Notes: generated by a model from the letters alone, not told the origin. 55,026 bases of DNA from Planctomycetota bacterium (GCA_018242525.1 JAFEBS010000020.1:15719-70744), one strand, 5' to 3'. Shown: positions 1 to 9,467, numbered from the stretch's first letter. Program-made: numbers and translations.

Positions 1-53
1 TCACAAAGTCAGTGCCATTGGGCGCTAGCCGGCTAGCGCCTGGCGGCTCACAA
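1..53. repeat. Partial copy of an interspersed palindromic repeat
   Basis: The stretch holds the palindrome GGCGCTAGCCGGCTAGCGCC followed by TGGCGGCTCACAA. The same words (GGCTAGCGCC, GCGGCTCACAAAGTC, GTGCCATTGG) occur at 12635-12730, where the element is a perfect 30-bp inverted repeat. Here the left arm is shortened, so this looks like a decayed or rearranged member of the same family. A second small hairpin, ACCCG/CGGGT, follows at about 66-79. Confidence 0.6.
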
Positions 54-190
54 TACCAGCCTCCGACCCGGCGTCGGGTGCCGATTCGGAGAATTTCTGC
101 TGTGCTCCTCCTGTGAAAAACGGTAGAATCTGGTGCCGCTTGTGGAGAATCGAAGCTGCCGCCGAATGACGATCCGGATTCCAGGCTCAC

Positions 191-1735
191 ATGGTACATG
201 ACCGATTTACTGGTGTTTGTCGGCCCGCTTCAGCCGTCTGGCTGATCGTGTGGGCAGCGTGTGCGCTCAGTGGTGGCGGGACTGTTCGAGCAGACGATCC
301 GGCCTTTGCCCTGGAAAACTCGCTGGTCAAGATCATTGAGCAGTCCGAACCCGCCGTGGTCAGCATCGCCAAAATTCGCCCCGCTCCGTACGAGCCGCGA
401 CTCCCCCTGAAACCGCTGGAAGGTCCGCCATCCGATCCCGAACATCCCGATTACCAGCCCAACAGTTATGGGATGGGAGTGATTATCGCGGGTGTTCGCC
501 CCGGCGAAAAGTTTGTCCTGACGAATTACCATGTGGTCCAGGGTGGCCCCGTATTTACCAAGCCCGACCCCGGCGAAAGTCTGTTGTTGCAACAGGCCGG
601 TGACGGGACAACCTTGTTCATCCGCTTTGCCGACCGCCGCAGTTGTTATGCTTCGATTATCGCCGCCGACCCGCGCAGCGATATGGCAGTTCTGCATCTG
701 GAACTGACGGATGCCAAGATCAAAGCCGACGAACTGAAGACACTCGACTGGACCGTGTCGTCTCCGATTCGCAAGGGGCAACTGGTGATCACCCTGGGAA
801 ATCCGTACGCCCTGGCCCACGATGGATCGGCCAGTGCCGGATGGGGGATGATTTCCAACATGTCACGCCGACCCCTGCCCTGGACCGACGAACGACAGAA
901 CCGGACCATGATGTACCGGCTGGGAAGCCTGATTCAAATCGATGGTCGACTGAACCTGGGAATCAGTGGCGGTCCGCTGCTGAATCTGAAGGGCGAGTTG
1001 ATCGGGCTGACAACATCCCTGGCGGCGATTGAGGGGTATGAAAAGTCCGCGGGGTTTGCCATCCCTCTGGACGATCTGACGCGACGAATCGTCAAGTCAC
1101 TGGTTTCCGGACACGAAGTGGAATACGGCATGCTGGGGATCGCACCGGTCACCATGACATTCAGCGAACTCAGCAGTTATGACATCGGGATCAAGCAGGC
1201 GTCGGCCGTGAAAGTGGAGCGGGTCGCCAGGGATTCCCCCGCCGAGCGGGCCGGGATTTCCTACAATGACATCATCTTGAGCGTGAAGGGAATCCCCATC
1301 CTTTCCGACTTCGACCTGATGCGGGTGATCGGGTTGCAGCCCCCTGAAGAACCGGTCGACATCGTCGTCTGGAACGACAGCAATGGCCGATTTACCGTCA
1401 AGGCGATCCTCAGCAAATGGTCCGTGCTGGACGACGACGGAATCATCGAGACCGTCCCCCGGCATCCGGCCTGGCGTGGAATCTCGGTCGATTATCCCAC
1501 GGGCCGGAAGAAATACCACAAGGACGATGATCGCTATCGCCGTGCGGTCGTGGTGACCAAGGTCGCTCCGGACAGTCCGGCTCAGGCCGCCGGCCTGCAA
1601 CCCGGAGCATTCATCTCCGAAGTGAACCGTATCCCGGTCCAGACTCCCAACGAGTTCGCCGATGCCGTCAAGGGGGTCAGGGGCAAGGTCGAACTGCGAC
1701 TGTGGGAAGGCGGCCGGATCTCAATCGAGGAATAG
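191..1735 (+). CDS. HtrA/DegP-like trypsin-family serine protease with two PDZ domains
   Basis: A secreted or periplasmic serine protease of the S1C (HtrA/Deg) type, a family that degrades or refolds damaged envelope proteins. A hydrophobic N-terminal segment (residues about 14-30) reads as a signal peptide ending near VRADD. The catalytic triad is His114 (NYHVV), Asp164 (DPRSDMAVL) and Ser259 (GISGGPLL, where most family members have GNSGGP). Two PDZ domains follow at about residues 315-405 and 425-510. At 514 residues the length is normal for a two-PDZ Deg protein. The stop codon lies inside a repeat insertion flanked by a 17-bp direct repeat, so the natural C terminus may have been changed. 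The gene stands alone and converges on the sigma-factor pair. Confidence 0.88.
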   Translation: MVHDRFTGVCRPASAVWLIVWAACALSGGGTVRADDPAFALENSLVKIIEQSEPAVVSIAKIRPAPYEPRLPLKPLEGPPSDPEHPDYQPNSYGMGVIIAGVRPGEKFVLTNYHVVQGGPVFTKPDPGESLLLQQAGDGTTLFIRFADRRSCYASIIAADPRSDMAVLHLELTDAKIKADELKTLDWTVSSPIRKGQLVITLGNPYALAHDGSASAGWGMISNMSRRPLPWTDERQNRTMMYRLGSLIQIDGRLNLGISGGPLLNLKGELIGLTTSLAAIEGYEKSAGFAIPLDDLTRRIVKSLVSGHEVEYGMLGIAPVTMTFSELSSYDIGIKQASAVKVERVARDSPAERAGISYNDIILSVKGIPILSDFDLMRVIGLQPPEEPVDIVVWNDSNGRFTVKAILSKWSVLDDDGIIETVPRHPAWRGISVDYPTGRKKYHKDDDRYRRAVVVTKVAPDSPAQAAGLQPGAFISEVNRIPVQTPNEFADAVKGVRGKVELRLWEGGRISIEE

Positions 1736-1874
1736 CTCTCTGTTCGCACGTTTCGGCGGGGTCAGGTGCAGGTGCATGAGACCTGCGGTCGGGCGATGTA
1801 TCGGCGAGGTCAGGAGACCTGCGCCGAGCGATGGGCGATGTATCGGCGAGGTCAGGAGACCTGCGCCGAGCGAT
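1733..1874. repeat. REP-type repeat cluster flanked by a 17-bp direct repeat
   Basis: Two exact copies of the hairpin unit CGGCGAGGTCAGGAGACCTG + CGCCG lie at 1802-1826 and 1844-1868, within a 42-bp tandem period. A third, degenerate copy begins near 1755. The unit folds as CGGCG-AGGTC / GACCT-CGCCG with one bulged G and an AGGA loop. The cluster is bounded by GGATCTCAATCGAGGAA at 1716-1732 and again at 1875-1891. That looks like a target-site duplication or a duplication made during repeat gain. The stop codon of the protease gene is the first triplet of the inserted DNA. A single further unit lies at 3681-3705. Confidence 0.8.
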
Positions 1875-1896
1875 GGATCTCAATCGAGGAAAGAAT

Positions 1897-2904
1897 CTAC
1901 TTGAGCGACGTCGAACGGACCTCGATTGTTCCCAAATCGTTTGTCGCTCGCGATTGGATCGTCGCCACTCTTCTCTTTGCCAGGAATCCAGCCCGTTCGT
2001 GCCAGATATGGAATTCGCAGTCCCCTTCTGGCAATTGATGAATGGCGAACCGCCCATCCTTCTGAGTCACGGTGGCGTACGGATGATCCAGAACCAGCCA
2101 ATACGCCGACATCCAGACATGGATGTCATCCGTCACCTTAAACGGAACCTTTTCCGGAACCGTCATGACCACGGGTATCGGTTTGCCACTGATCAGAAAA
2201 TTCAACTGTGCGTTCTTCAGTGACAGTGTGTGAACATTGCCTGTAAAGGGATCCAGCGATCGCGCCAGGAGCGTCTGGTTCGCCCGGAAGCACAAAACGT
2301 GAGGAACAAACTGGCCGCACGATTCATGAAATGAGACCGGACCAGGAATCGCTTCCAGCGAAGGGTGGATGGATCGCGGCTGGACGAGGTAGACAAATAC
2401 GTTGGCGATTCCCCCGGTCTGTGGATCGACCACCAAGGACTCGTCCGGAATCGTCGAGCCATCCGTCGTCGAAATCAATGTCGTCGCAGGAGCCGGTCCC
2501 TGGAATACGATCTGCCCCACCAGGGAACCATACCCATCCTCCGCTTCGATCGGAGCTTGTGGAGCAGGATCCGGCGTTGGTTCGATCGGTGAAGGCGGCA
2601 ATTCAACGTGTGGGGTCACAGGGACAGTTGCTGGCGGACTACGATCAGCCACCCGGTCGGCACGATTCGGCCAGACCCACGGCAACACCACAAGTGCGAC
2701 TACGGCAACCAAAACAATCGTGATCACAGCCAGGCGTCCCCATGGGCCGCGCGATGCCGTTTCCGGGACGGGTTCAAACCAGCCGTGAATTTCCATCAGC
2801 CTGTCGCGCAAACGCATGTCCACATCGGTCGGCAGAGGCTTCTGGAGGACGTCTGCGACCAGCCGTTCGATTGGCGTCGGTTCCATCTCATCGTGGTCAG
2901 TCAT
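1897..2904 (-). CDS. Membrane-anchored cupredoxin/carboxypeptidase-regulatory-like protein encoded with an ECF sigma factor
   Basis: A 335-residue protein with a short cytoplasmic N terminus (residues about 1-50), one membrane span (LAVITIVLVAVVALVV), a Pro-rich linker and an exported domain of about 230 residues. The exported domain begins YGSLVGQIVF and contains ESCGQFVPHVLCFRANQ and a closing segment GRFAIHQLPEGDCEFHIWHE. These resemble cupredoxin-like or carboxypeptidase-regulatory folds common in planctomycete secreted proteins. The chosen ATG at 2904 overlaps the stop of the sigma-factor gene by 8 bp, so the two are translationally coupled. The topology (small cytoplasmic part, one span, external domain) and the position suit an anti-sigma regulator or the envelope sensor of that sigma factor, but no known anti-sigma motif is visible. 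Confidence 0.75.
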   Translation of the reverse strand: MTDHDEMEPTPIERLVADVLQKPLPTDVDMRLRDRLMEIHGWFEPVPETASRGPWGRLAVITIVLVAVVALVVLPWVWPNRADRVADRSPPATVPVTPHVELPPSPIEPTPDPAPQAPIEAEDGYGSLVGQIVFQGPAPATTLISTTDGSTIPDESLVVDPQTGGIANVFVYLVQPRSIHPSLEAIPGPVSFHESCGQFVPHVLCFRANQTLLARSLDPFTGNVHTLSLKNAQLNFLISGKPIPVVMTVPEKVPFKVTDDIHVWMSAYWLVLDHPYATVTQKDGRFAIHQLPEGDCEFHIWHERAGFLAKRRVATIQSRATNDLGTIEVRSTSLK

Positions 2905-3424
2905 GGCGTTTCCCGTCGGCCAAATGGGACAATTCCCGGGCCAGCGCTTCGCGTCCCCGGGCGTAATGGGTCCGCGCTGTGGCCACTTCGCAACCCAGCG
3001 CCTGAGCAATTTCCTGGTACGTCTGCTCGTGCATCAATCGCAGCAGAACCACCGTGCCCTGTTGAGACGGCAACCGGGAAATTGCCTGCAGCACGGCATG
3101 TTCGATCTCCTCCTCCACAACTGCGGATACCGGTTCCGGCATCCCCGCCCGAGTTCTGGCTTCGGCGAACATCATCTGCTGAGCCGCCTCGGCACGTTTT
3201 GATTTCCGTAACGCATCGTGGGCGACTGTGATGCAAACACTCAGAACATACGCTTTCGGATTCGGGTGCTCGCGCAACCGGTCGAACAGGGTGCAAAGCT
3301 TGGCCAGCGCGTCCTGCAGAACATCCGCTGCCCGGTCGGCATCGCGCACGATCCGCCCAATCGTAAGCAGCATCTGCTCCTCGAAGGGCCGAATCAGACG
3401 ATCGTAGTCGTTACCCGGAGCCAC
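2897..3424 (-). CDS. ECF-subfamily RNA polymerase sigma factor
   Basis: A 175-residue sigma-70-like factor with only regions 2 and 4. Region 2 spans about residues 8-75 (RPFEEQMLLTIGRIVRDADR, then ADVLQDALAKL). Region 4 spans about 110-165, with LPSQQGTVVLLRLMHEQTYQ followed by EIAQALGCEVATARTHYARG, a clear helix-turn-helix. The family redirects RNA polymerase to a small regulon, often in response to envelope signals. The start is a GTG (MAPGNDYDRL). The next gene overlaps it by 8 bp and encodes a membrane protein that may be its regulator. The upstream intergenic region is AT-richer than its surroundings, but I see no certain promoter. Confidence 0.9.
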   Translation of the reverse strand: MAPGNDYDRLIRPFEEQMLLTIGRIVRDADRAADVLQDALAKLCTLFDRLREHPNPKAYVLSVCITVAHDALRKSKRAEAAQQMMFAEARTRAGMPEPVSAVVEEEIEHAVLQAISRLPSQQGTVVLLRLMHEQTYQEIAQALGCEVATARTHYARGREALARELSHLADGKRHD

Positions 3425-3575
3425 TTTCGATTCTCAAGAAAAATGAATTGGATTGTCGCCAATTAATGATAACCGGTGCGCGGCGACGTCGGTGATAACA
3501 GCAGTTGCCTCACACAGTAAACGCGTCAGGCCGATACCGCGTTGACACGAAAACGACGAAATCGGTCGCGGTCTT

Positions 3576-3671
3576 GGGGTCAAGTGGTTCAAAGTTCCAT
3601 TTTCGCGGTGAGAGGCTGACTGAATGGAAATCCCCAGTTCGCGAAAATGGAACTTTGAACCACATGACCCC
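3576..3671. repeat. MITE-like long inverted repeat (32-bp arms)
   Basis: The left arm 3576-3607 (GGGGTCAAGTGGTTCAAAGT onward) and the right arm 3640-3671 are reverse complements at 31 of 32 positions, separated by 32 nt. The arms are AT-richer than the neighbourhood and contain no open reading frame of note. It could be a non-autonomous transposable element or a very stable RNA hairpin. I see no clear target-site duplication. Confidence 0.7.
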
Positions 3672-3680
3672 GCTTCTGCC

Positions 3681-3705
3681 CGGCGAGGTCAGGAGACCTG
3701 CGCCG
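3681..3705. repeat. Single REP unit, same family as 1802-1868
   Basis: This 25-nt hairpin, CGGCGAGGTC-AGGA-GACCTGCGCCG in three parts, is identical to the units downstream of the HtrA-like gene. It sits directly between the long inverted repeat ending at 3671 and the 35-bp tandem repeats starting at 3709, so three repeat families are stacked here. Confidence 0.8.
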
Positions 3706-3708
3706 AGC

Positions 3709-3778
3709 GAGTCCGAAGTCTCACGACTTCGGCTACCGGTTTTGAGTCCGAAGTCTCACGACTTCGGCTACCGGTTTT
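3709..3778. repeat. Two perfect 35-bp tandem repeats with a hairpin core
   Basis: Units 3709-3743 and 3744-3778 are identical. Each contains CCGAAGTC-TCAC-GACTTCGG, an 8-bp stem with a TCAC loop, followed by CTACCGGTTTT. This is a REP/BIME-style element in the leader region of alaS. No gene is seen in the rest of 3425-3949. Confidence 0.85.
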
Positions 3779-3949
3779 GTCATTTCACGATCCACCCTGG
3801 GGCTACAGTCGCCCAGTTTGGCTGCATCTGCTATCTTTCCGGACAAATTCGCCGACCGGGTATCGCAAGGGCGATCCGACCTGGATCTGGCGTGACTGCA
3901 AACAATCCGGCAACTCCGGGCCGGACAGGGAAGGCTGACGGAATTCGAC

Positions 3950-6565
3950 ATGAAAACCGATGAACTGCGTGAGAAGTATCTGGCATTTTTTGAGTCCAAG
4001 GGATGCACCCGCCGCCCGACGGATGTCCTTGTGCCCAAAGACGATCCGACCGTCCTATTCACCCCGGCCGGGATGAATCAGTTCAAGAACCAGTTCCTGG
4101 GAATCGGCCCCCTTGATTTCACCAAGGCGACCACCTGCCAGAAGTGCTTGCGAACGGGCGATATCGGCAATGTCGGAATCACCGCGTATCACCACACGTT
4201 TTTCGAGATGCTCGGCAACTTCTCGTTTGGCGACTATTTCAAAAAGGAAGCCATTCACTGGGCGTGGGAATTCCTGACCACCAAGAAGTGGCTCGGACTG
4301 GATCCGACTCGCCTGACGGTCACCGTTTACTTGGATGACGACGAGGCATTCGGAATCTGGAACAACGAAATCAAGTTGCCCGCCAACCGGATTTCGCGGG
4401 AAGACGAGGGCGAAAACTTCTGGCCTGCGTCGGCGCCGTCACAGGGGCCGGATGGGGTCTGCGGCCCCTGCAGCGAAATCTATTACCTGCCACCGGGAGC
4501 GACGAAGACCGTCGAGATCTGGAACCTGGTCTTCACCCAATTCAACCGCGTCGGCAATCCCCCCAACAACCTGCACCCTCTCCCCAAGAAGAACATCGAC
4601 ACCGGGATGGGGTTGGAACGCTGCGCGTCCACACTGCAGGGTGTTTTGAGTAACTTTGAAATCGACATCCTGAAGCCGCTGTGCCAGGCGGCGGGCGAAA
4701 TCGTCGGCGTCAACTACGAATACTCAGCCCCGCAGGGGCGGGCATTGCGGCGGATTGCCGACCATGTCCGTGCCTGCTCATTCGCCTTGCATGAAGGCTG
4801 TGGCCCCGGACCCGAGAAGGAGAACTATATCGTCCGCCTGTTGTTGCGTCGGGCCGCGATGGAAGGATTTCTGCTCGGCAAGCAGGAACCATTCCTGTAT
4901 CAGTTGGTTCCTGCGGTCGCAGAAGCCATGAAGCACCCCTACCCCGAATTCGGCAAGACGGTCGAAGCGGTCGCGAATGGGATCCTGGAAGAAGAAAAGC
5001 AGTTCCAGAAGGTCGTGGAAAGCGGGATCAGCCGCTTCCACAAGCTGGTCGAGCAGGCGAAGAAGGAAGGCTCGCGCACATTGTCCGGCGATGCCGCCTT
5101 CGACCTGCATCAGACAGAGGGTTTCCTGATTGAACTGACCGAGTCCCTGGCAGCCAACGAAGGCCTGACCGTCGACATGGACCGGTTCAAGGAATGCAGG
5201 GAGAAGCACAAGGAAACGAGCGGTCGGGGCGCATTTTCGAGTTCCGTGATGTCTGCGGGCCCGCTGGATACATTGCGTCAGAGCGGCGGGACCCAGTTTC
5301 TGGGCTATGAATCGACTTCTGCGGACGCCGAAGTCGTCGGAATCATCGCCAATGGCACGCTCGCCAAATCCTATGACAAAGCCGGCGAAAAGATCGGAGT
5401 TGTGCTGAACCGGTCACCATTCTATGGCGAAGCGGGAGGCCAGGTCGGCGATACCGGAACTCTCAGCGGTCCTGGATTCGAATTTGACGTGCAGGACACT
5501 CAGCGTGACGGCGAATTGCTCGTGCATATCGGTCAATTGAACTTTGGAACCGTGTCCGCCGGTGCAAAAGTTCATGCGGCTGTCGATGCCGCGCGTCGCG
5601 AAGGGATTCGCCGGGCACACTCGGCCACGCACATCCTGCATCACGCCCTGCGAAAATACCTCGGCGAAAATGCGACTCAACGTGGCTCCAAGGTTCAACA
5701 GGATGAATTGCGATTTGACTTCGCGCATGCGAAGGGCTTGACCCAGGACGAATTGCTGAGCATTGAAGATGAGATCAATGGCCGGATTTCGGACGGGGCA
5801 CCGGTTTCGACCCGTCTGATGCCAATTTCCGAGGCGAGACAACTGGGAGCAATGGCGCTCTTCGGCGAAAAATATCCTGACAACGTCCGCGTCGTCAGCA
5901 TGGGCGAATTCAGCCGCGAATTGTGCGGCGGGATTCATTTGAGCAACACCGGCCAGGTGGGCCTGTGCCGTTTGATCCGCGACGAGCTGGTGGCGGCCGG
6001 GGTCCGACGCATCACCTGCTATACCGGGCCGAAGGCCCTGGCACGCATTCGTGAGACGGAAACGCTGGTCAAGGAAGCTGCGGCCCTGGTCAAGGCTCAA
6101 CCGGATGAATTACCGCGCCGGATCGAAGCGCTGCAACAGGAGTTGCGGGACGCCAGGAAGGAACTGGCCAAGTACACCGTCGCCTCGCTGGCCGATTCCG
6201 CAGCCCAGTTGGTGGCGAACGCCGAGACCATTGGCGGGATCAAGCTGATCATCCACAACGCGGCCGATTGTCCGCGCGACTCGTTGAAGGACTTCGTCGA
6301 TCGCATCCGTGAAAAGGCTCCGTCGTGCGCGATCCTGCTGGGAATGGAACACGAAGGCAAGGCGGCCTTCATCGCCGCGGTCAGCAAGGACGTGCTTGTT
6401 TCCAAGGGACTCAGTGCGTCCGATTGCGTGAAAACGGCCGCCAAGATCTGCGGCGGTGGCGGTGGCGGTCGTCCCGATCTCGCCGAAGCTGGCGGCAAGG
6501 ATCCGAGCAAGATTGCGGAGGCTCTGGAAGCTGGTGCCGCGTATTGCCGAAGCAAGCTTCAATGA
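3950..6565 (+). CDS. alaS: Alanine--tRNA ligase
   Basis: Charges tRNA-Ala with alanine in the cytoplasm. At 871 residues it is the normal full length. The class II catalytic core is N-terminal, with RTGDIGNVG and [20 protein letters not shown] at about residues 68-100 and [14 protein letters not shown] at about 165-180. The editing domain carries the zinc/active-site signature HSATHILHH (about residues 560-568) and CGGIHLS (about 660). The C-terminal oligomerisation domain (C-Ala/DHHA1-like) ends in a Gly-rich segment beginning [16 protein letters not shown]. The ATG at 3950 gives the expected [19 protein letters not shown] start. A YaiI-family gene follows after 24 nt and is probably co-transcribed. 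Confidence 0.97.
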   Translation: MKTDELREKYLAFFESKGCTRRPTDVLVPKDDPTVLFTPAGMNQFKNQFLGIGPLDFTKATTCQKCLRTGDIGNVGITAYHHTFFEMLGNFSFGDYFKKEAIHWAWEFLTTKKWLGLDPTRLTVTVYLDDDEAFGIWNNEIKLPANRISREDEGENFWPASAPSQGPDGVCGPCSEIYYLPPGATKTVEIWNLVFTQFNRVGNPPNNLHPLPKKNIDTGMGLERCASTLQGVLSNFEIDILKPLCQAAGEIVGVNYEYSAPQGRALRRIADHVRACSFALHEGCGPGPEKENYIVRLLLRRAAMEGFLLGKQEPFLYQLVPAVAEAMKHPYPEFGKTVEAVANGILEEEKQFQKVVESGISRFHKLVEQAKKEGSRTLSGDAAFDLHQTEGFLIELTESLAANEGLTVDMDRFKECREKHKETSGRGAFSSSVMSAGPLDTLRQSGGTQFLGYESTSADAEVVGIIANGTLAKSYDKAGEKIGVVLNRSPFYGEAGGQVGDTGTLSGPGFEFDVQDTQRDGELLVHIGQLNFGTVSAGAKVHAAVDAARREGIRRAHSATHILHHALRKYLGENATQRGSKVQQDELRFDFAHAKGLTQDELLSIEDEINGRISDGAPVSTRLMPISEARQLGAMALFGEKYPDNVRVVSMGEFSRELCGGIHLSNTGQVGLCRLIRDELVAAGVRRITCYTGPKALARIRETETLVKEAAALVKAQPDELPRRIEALQQELRDARKELAKYTVASLADSAAQLVANAETIGGIKLIIHNAADCPRDSLKDFVDRIREKAPSCAILLGMEHEGKAAFIAAVSKDVLVSKGLSASDCVKTAAKICGGGGGGRPDLAEAGGKDPSKIAEALEAGAAYCRSKLQ

Positions 6566-6589
6566 CATCGCGTAGTGGTGGATCCAATC

Positions 6590-7036
6590 ATGCAGATCTG
6601 GGTTGATGGCGATGCCTGTCCGGTGGAGATCAAGGACTTGTTGTTTCGGGCGGCTGTCCGGGTGAAGGTCAAGGTGACGCTGGTTGCCAACCAGACGATT
6701 CGAATTCCCAAATCCGAGTATCTTTCATTGCTGACGGTGTCGTCCGGTTTGAATGTCGCCGACAAGCAGATTGTGGAATTGCTGCAACCTGGCGATCTGG
6801 TCGTCACCGGGGATATTCCCCTGGCGGCTCATGTGGTCCAGAAGGGGGGCATCGCCCTGGATCCGCGGGGCGATATCCTCGACGAGGCCAACATCGGCGA
6901 ACGGATCACGATGCGCAACCTGATGGATGAACTTCGCGGAAGCGACATGGTCACCGGCGGCCCTGCCCCGTTCGGCCCCAAGGACAAGCAGGCCTTCGCC
7001 AATCAACTCGATCGCATCCTGGCCAGGCGTCGGTGA
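6590..7036 (+). CDS. yaiI: YaiI/YqxD (UPF0178, DUF188) family protein
   Basis: A 148-residue member of a small conserved bacterial family with a PIN-like nuclease fold and no firmly established function. The family signature MQIWVDGDACPVEIKDLL is at the N terminus, and the conserved middle (DLVVTGDIPLAA, then LDPRGDILDEANIGERI) and the RNLMDELRGS/GPKDKQAFANQLDR tail are present. I chose the ATG at 6590 over a GTG at 6575 because family members start at this point. The gene follows alaS by 24 nt. It converges on a leucine-rich-repeat gene, and no terminator is visible between them. Confidence 0.85.
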   Translation: MQIWVDGDACPVEIKDLLFRAAVRVKVKVTLVANQTIRIPKSEYLSLLTVSSGLNVADKQIVELLQPGDLVVTGDIPLAAHVVQKGGIALDPRGDILDEANIGERITMRNLMDELRGSDMVTGGPAPFGPKDKQAFANQLDRILARRR

Positions 7037-7084
7037 ACCATTTCCACGTTTCTGAGCGGGTGACGTCGTGCTTCACACTTATCG

Positions 7085-7696
7085 TCACGGTTCGGGTTCG
7101 ATCTGGCAGTTGGGCAACGCCTTGCGAAGTTCGGCCCGTCCCGTCGCAGTCGTTGAAGTTTCGTCGAGAAACAACATTGAGAGGCGATCCATACCCGCCA
7201 GTTGTTTGAGAGCCGCATCGGTGACTGGTGTGTGGTACAAATCCAGCACTTCGAGATTCAACCTGCGCAGCTGCTGCAATCCGGCATCACCGATGCGAGT
7301 GCGATTCAGGATCAGCGAGCCCAGGTTTGACATGTTGGCCACAGGCCGCAGATCGGCGTCCGTCAAATTGGTCTCACTCAAATCGAGGTACCGGAGCCGT
7401 CCCAGGGACTTCAATGCGGACAGTTCCTTTGCCGTGGCGCTGGTCCCGGCCAGATCCACGTATTCAACCCGATACCAGAGCTGCCAGGCGGCCATCCATT
7501 TGGGCAGCCATTTTGGTCCAAAGTAGTTGTACCTGCCTTGACCACCGATCGCTTCCATGGATTGGACGAGCTCGCGCTCTCGAAGATACGTCAGGTTCAT
7601 GTAGAACAGATTGATCATGCCATAAAGCGCGGCCAACAGAACCAAAAAACCAATGATCCGCCACCAGAAAGCGTGGACGATACGCGATTTCGTCAT
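7085..7696 (-). CDS. Membrane-anchored leucine-rich-repeat protein
   Basis: A 203-residue protein with one N-terminal membrane span (about residues 11-32, WWRIIGFLVLLAALYGMINL). At least four leucine-rich repeats follow between about residues 80 and 195 (LGRLRYLDLSETNLTDADLR, NLGSLILNRTRIGDAGLQQL, LEVLDLYHTPVTDAALKQL, LSMLFLDETSTTATG). The repeat type matches the short LRR proteins that are common in planctomycetes. The partner and role are unknown. It is transcribed away from the response regulator across a 274-bp gap. Confidence 0.7.
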   Translation of the reverse strand: MTKSRIVHAFWWRIIGFLVLLAALYGMINLFYMNLTYLRERELVQSMEAIGGQGRYNYFGPKWLPKWMAAWQLWYRVEYVDLAGTSATAKELSALKSLGRLRYLDLSETNLTDADLRPVANMSNLGSLILNRTRIGDAGLQQLRRLNLEVLDLYHTPVTDAALKQLAGMDRLSMLFLDETSTTATGRAELRKALPNCQIEPEP

Positions 7697-7970
7697 GAGG
7701 CACTCGCAGGGGATTGAACGGGGCCGAAACAGGACTCGTTGTCAATCTGCAACAATCTTTGACAACGCGTGTTGACGTCTCGCCACCGTGACCTATGTTT
7801 TGCTTACCCTCAGTCGATTGAAGTCTCCCAGCGCCGAGTGAACCGCTTCCCCAAATCCGGTTCACATCACATGTTGCCACGTTGCCCGACGGTCTCAAAC
7901 CGTCTCGCCGACGCCGGCTGGATTTTCCAGTTGCTGGTTTCGAGACTGTTCTAACACAAAGCCACACGCC

Positions 7971-9377
7971 ATGCCTCAAGCCTCAAATCAAGGGTCCCTG
8001 CTCGTCGTTGATGATGATCGGCCACTTTTAGAAGCCATGGCCGACTATCTGCGAAGTCTGGGACACCGGACCGAAACGGCGATCTCCTGCGATGAAGCCA
8101 TCGCCCGCATGAAAGAGTATCCGTTTGACGTCGTCGTCTGTGACGTCAACCTGCCCGACAAGGACGGATTCCAGTTGCTCGACTGGGCCACACAAGCCGT
8201 TCCCGACACTCAAGTCATTCTACTGACAGGCTTTGGGACCATTGACAGCGCCGTCGAAGCGATCCGCCTGGGAGCATTCGATTACCTCACCAAACCGATC
8301 ATCGATGACGAACTGAACTTTTCGATCCGCCGTGCCCTGGGACAGCGACAGATCGTTTCCGAAAACAAACACCTGCGAGCCCAACTGAATCAGCGATTCG
8401 GCATGGGCAACATCGTCGGCCATGATTACCGCATGCTGAAGATGTTCGATCTGATCGAAAGCGTTGCAGACACTCGGACCACCGTCCTGATTCTGGGCGA
8501 ATCCGGAACCGGCAAGACCATGACTGCCCGGGCCATTCACCAGATGAGCAACCGGGCCGACAAGCCATTCGTCGAAGTCGCCTGCGGTGCCCTGCCCGAT
8601 TCCCTGCTGGAAAGCGAACTGTTCGGACATGTCGCCGGATCGTTCACGGGAGCCACCCACGACAAGATGGGCAAGTTCCTGCAGGCCAACGGCGGAACCA
8701 TCTTCCTGGACGAAGTCGGCACAGCTTCCACCAACCTGCAGGTCAAACTGCTGCGGGTTCTGCAGGATCGCGAATTCGAGGCTGTGGGTGGCAATAAGAC
8801 TCACAAGGTTGACGTCCGCATGATCCTGGCCACCAACCTGGACCTGGAAGAAGCCGTCCGCAAAGGGGAATTCCGCCAGGATCTGTATTACCGGATCAAC
8901 GTTGTGACCCTGACCCAGCCGCCACTGCGGGAACGGATCAGTGATATTCCGCTGCTCGCTGAACACTATCTGAAAGAGTTCATCGAACAGACCGGCAAGC
9001 ACGTGACAGGCTTCAGCCATCAGGCGGTCGAATTGATGCAGCGCTATCGCTGGCCGGGCAACGTCCGCGAACTGGTTAACGTCATCGAACGTGCAGTCGT
9101 CCTGTCGAAAGCACCGGTCATCGGCCCGAACGATCTGCCAGAATCCCTGCGTCGCGACGATCCGCTGTCGGAACTTGGCGGTCGCCTGTCGAACGTCGGC
9201 GGCAACAACCTGAAGTCCGCCCTGGCAACACCAGAACGACAGCTGATCCTGGACGCCCTGGAATCACACGGTTGGAACCGCCAGGAAACCGCCGATTCCC
9301 TGGGAATCAACCGCACGACGTTGTACAAGAAAATGAAGAAATACGGCATCAGTTTTGAACAGCAACTGATGACCTGA
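7971..9377 (+). CDS. NtrC-family sigma-54-dependent response regulator
   Basis: A 468-residue two-component regulator. The receiver domain (about 1-125) has the phospho-acceptor Asp58 ([12 protein letters not shown]) and the acidic pair in VVDDDRP. The AAA+ sigma-54 activation domain (about 148-385) has Walker A GESGTGKT at 176-183 and the sigma-54 contact loop GSFTGA at 223-228, a common variant of GAFTGA. A Walker B segment [10 protein letters not shown] and the R-finger region are also present. The Fis-type helix-turn-helix is at the C terminus (about 420-462, [20 protein letters not shown]). It should activate RNA polymerase carrying sigma-54. No histidine kinase is adjacent, so its sensor is elsewhere. 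The 274 bp upstream (7697-7970) hold both divergent promoters, but I could not place one confidently. Confidence 0.93.
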   Translation: MPQASNQGSLLVVDDDRPLLEAMADYLRSLGHRTETAISCDEAIARMKEYPFDVVVCDVNLPDKDGFQLLDWATQAVPDTQVILLTGFGTIDSAVEAIRLGAFDYLTKPIIDDELNFSIRRALGQRQIVSENKHLRAQLNQRFGMGNIVGHDYRMLKMFDLIESVADTRTTVLILGESGTGKTMTARAIHQMSNRADKPFVEVACGALPDSLLESELFGHVAGSFTGATHDKMGKFLQANGGTIFLDEVGTASTNLQVKLLRVLQDREFEAVGGNKTHKVDVRMILATNLDLEEAVRKGEFRQDLYYRINVVTLTQPPLRERISDIPLLAEHYLKEFIEQTGKHVTGFSHQAVELMQRYRWPGNVRELVNVIERAVVLSKAPVIGPNDLPESLRRDDPLSELGGRLSNVGGNNLKSALATPERQLILDALESHGWNRQETADSLGINRTTLYKKMKKYGISFEQQLMT

Positions 9378-9432
9378 ACTAGATCCGAAGCTGGAAAAGC
9401 CGCTGTTTGCCGGTTCGACCTGCACCACATGG

Positions 9433-9460
9433 CAACCCCTGGAGATTTCTCCCGGGGTTG
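9433..9460. terminator. Hairpin between convergent genes
   Basis: CAACCCCTGGAGA at 9433-9445 pairs with TCTCCCGGGGTTG at 9448-9460, with one mismatch. It lies midway between the stop of the response regulator (9377) and the stop of the WD40 gene (9468). There is no long T-run on either side. It probably serves both genes as a bidirectional terminator. Confidence 0.55.
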
Positions 9461-9467
9461 TCGTGCT

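Noticed and set aside
3681..3778. Tandem repeats upstream of alaS as a possible CRISPR array
   Set aside because: The 35-bp units are directly adjacent with no spacers and contain their own hairpins. No cas genes are present.
5414..6100. A 228-codon open frame on the minus strand inside alaS
   Set aside because: It is wholly antisense to a complete, recognisable alaS and shows no motif. GC-rich genes commonly leave such open frames on the other strand.
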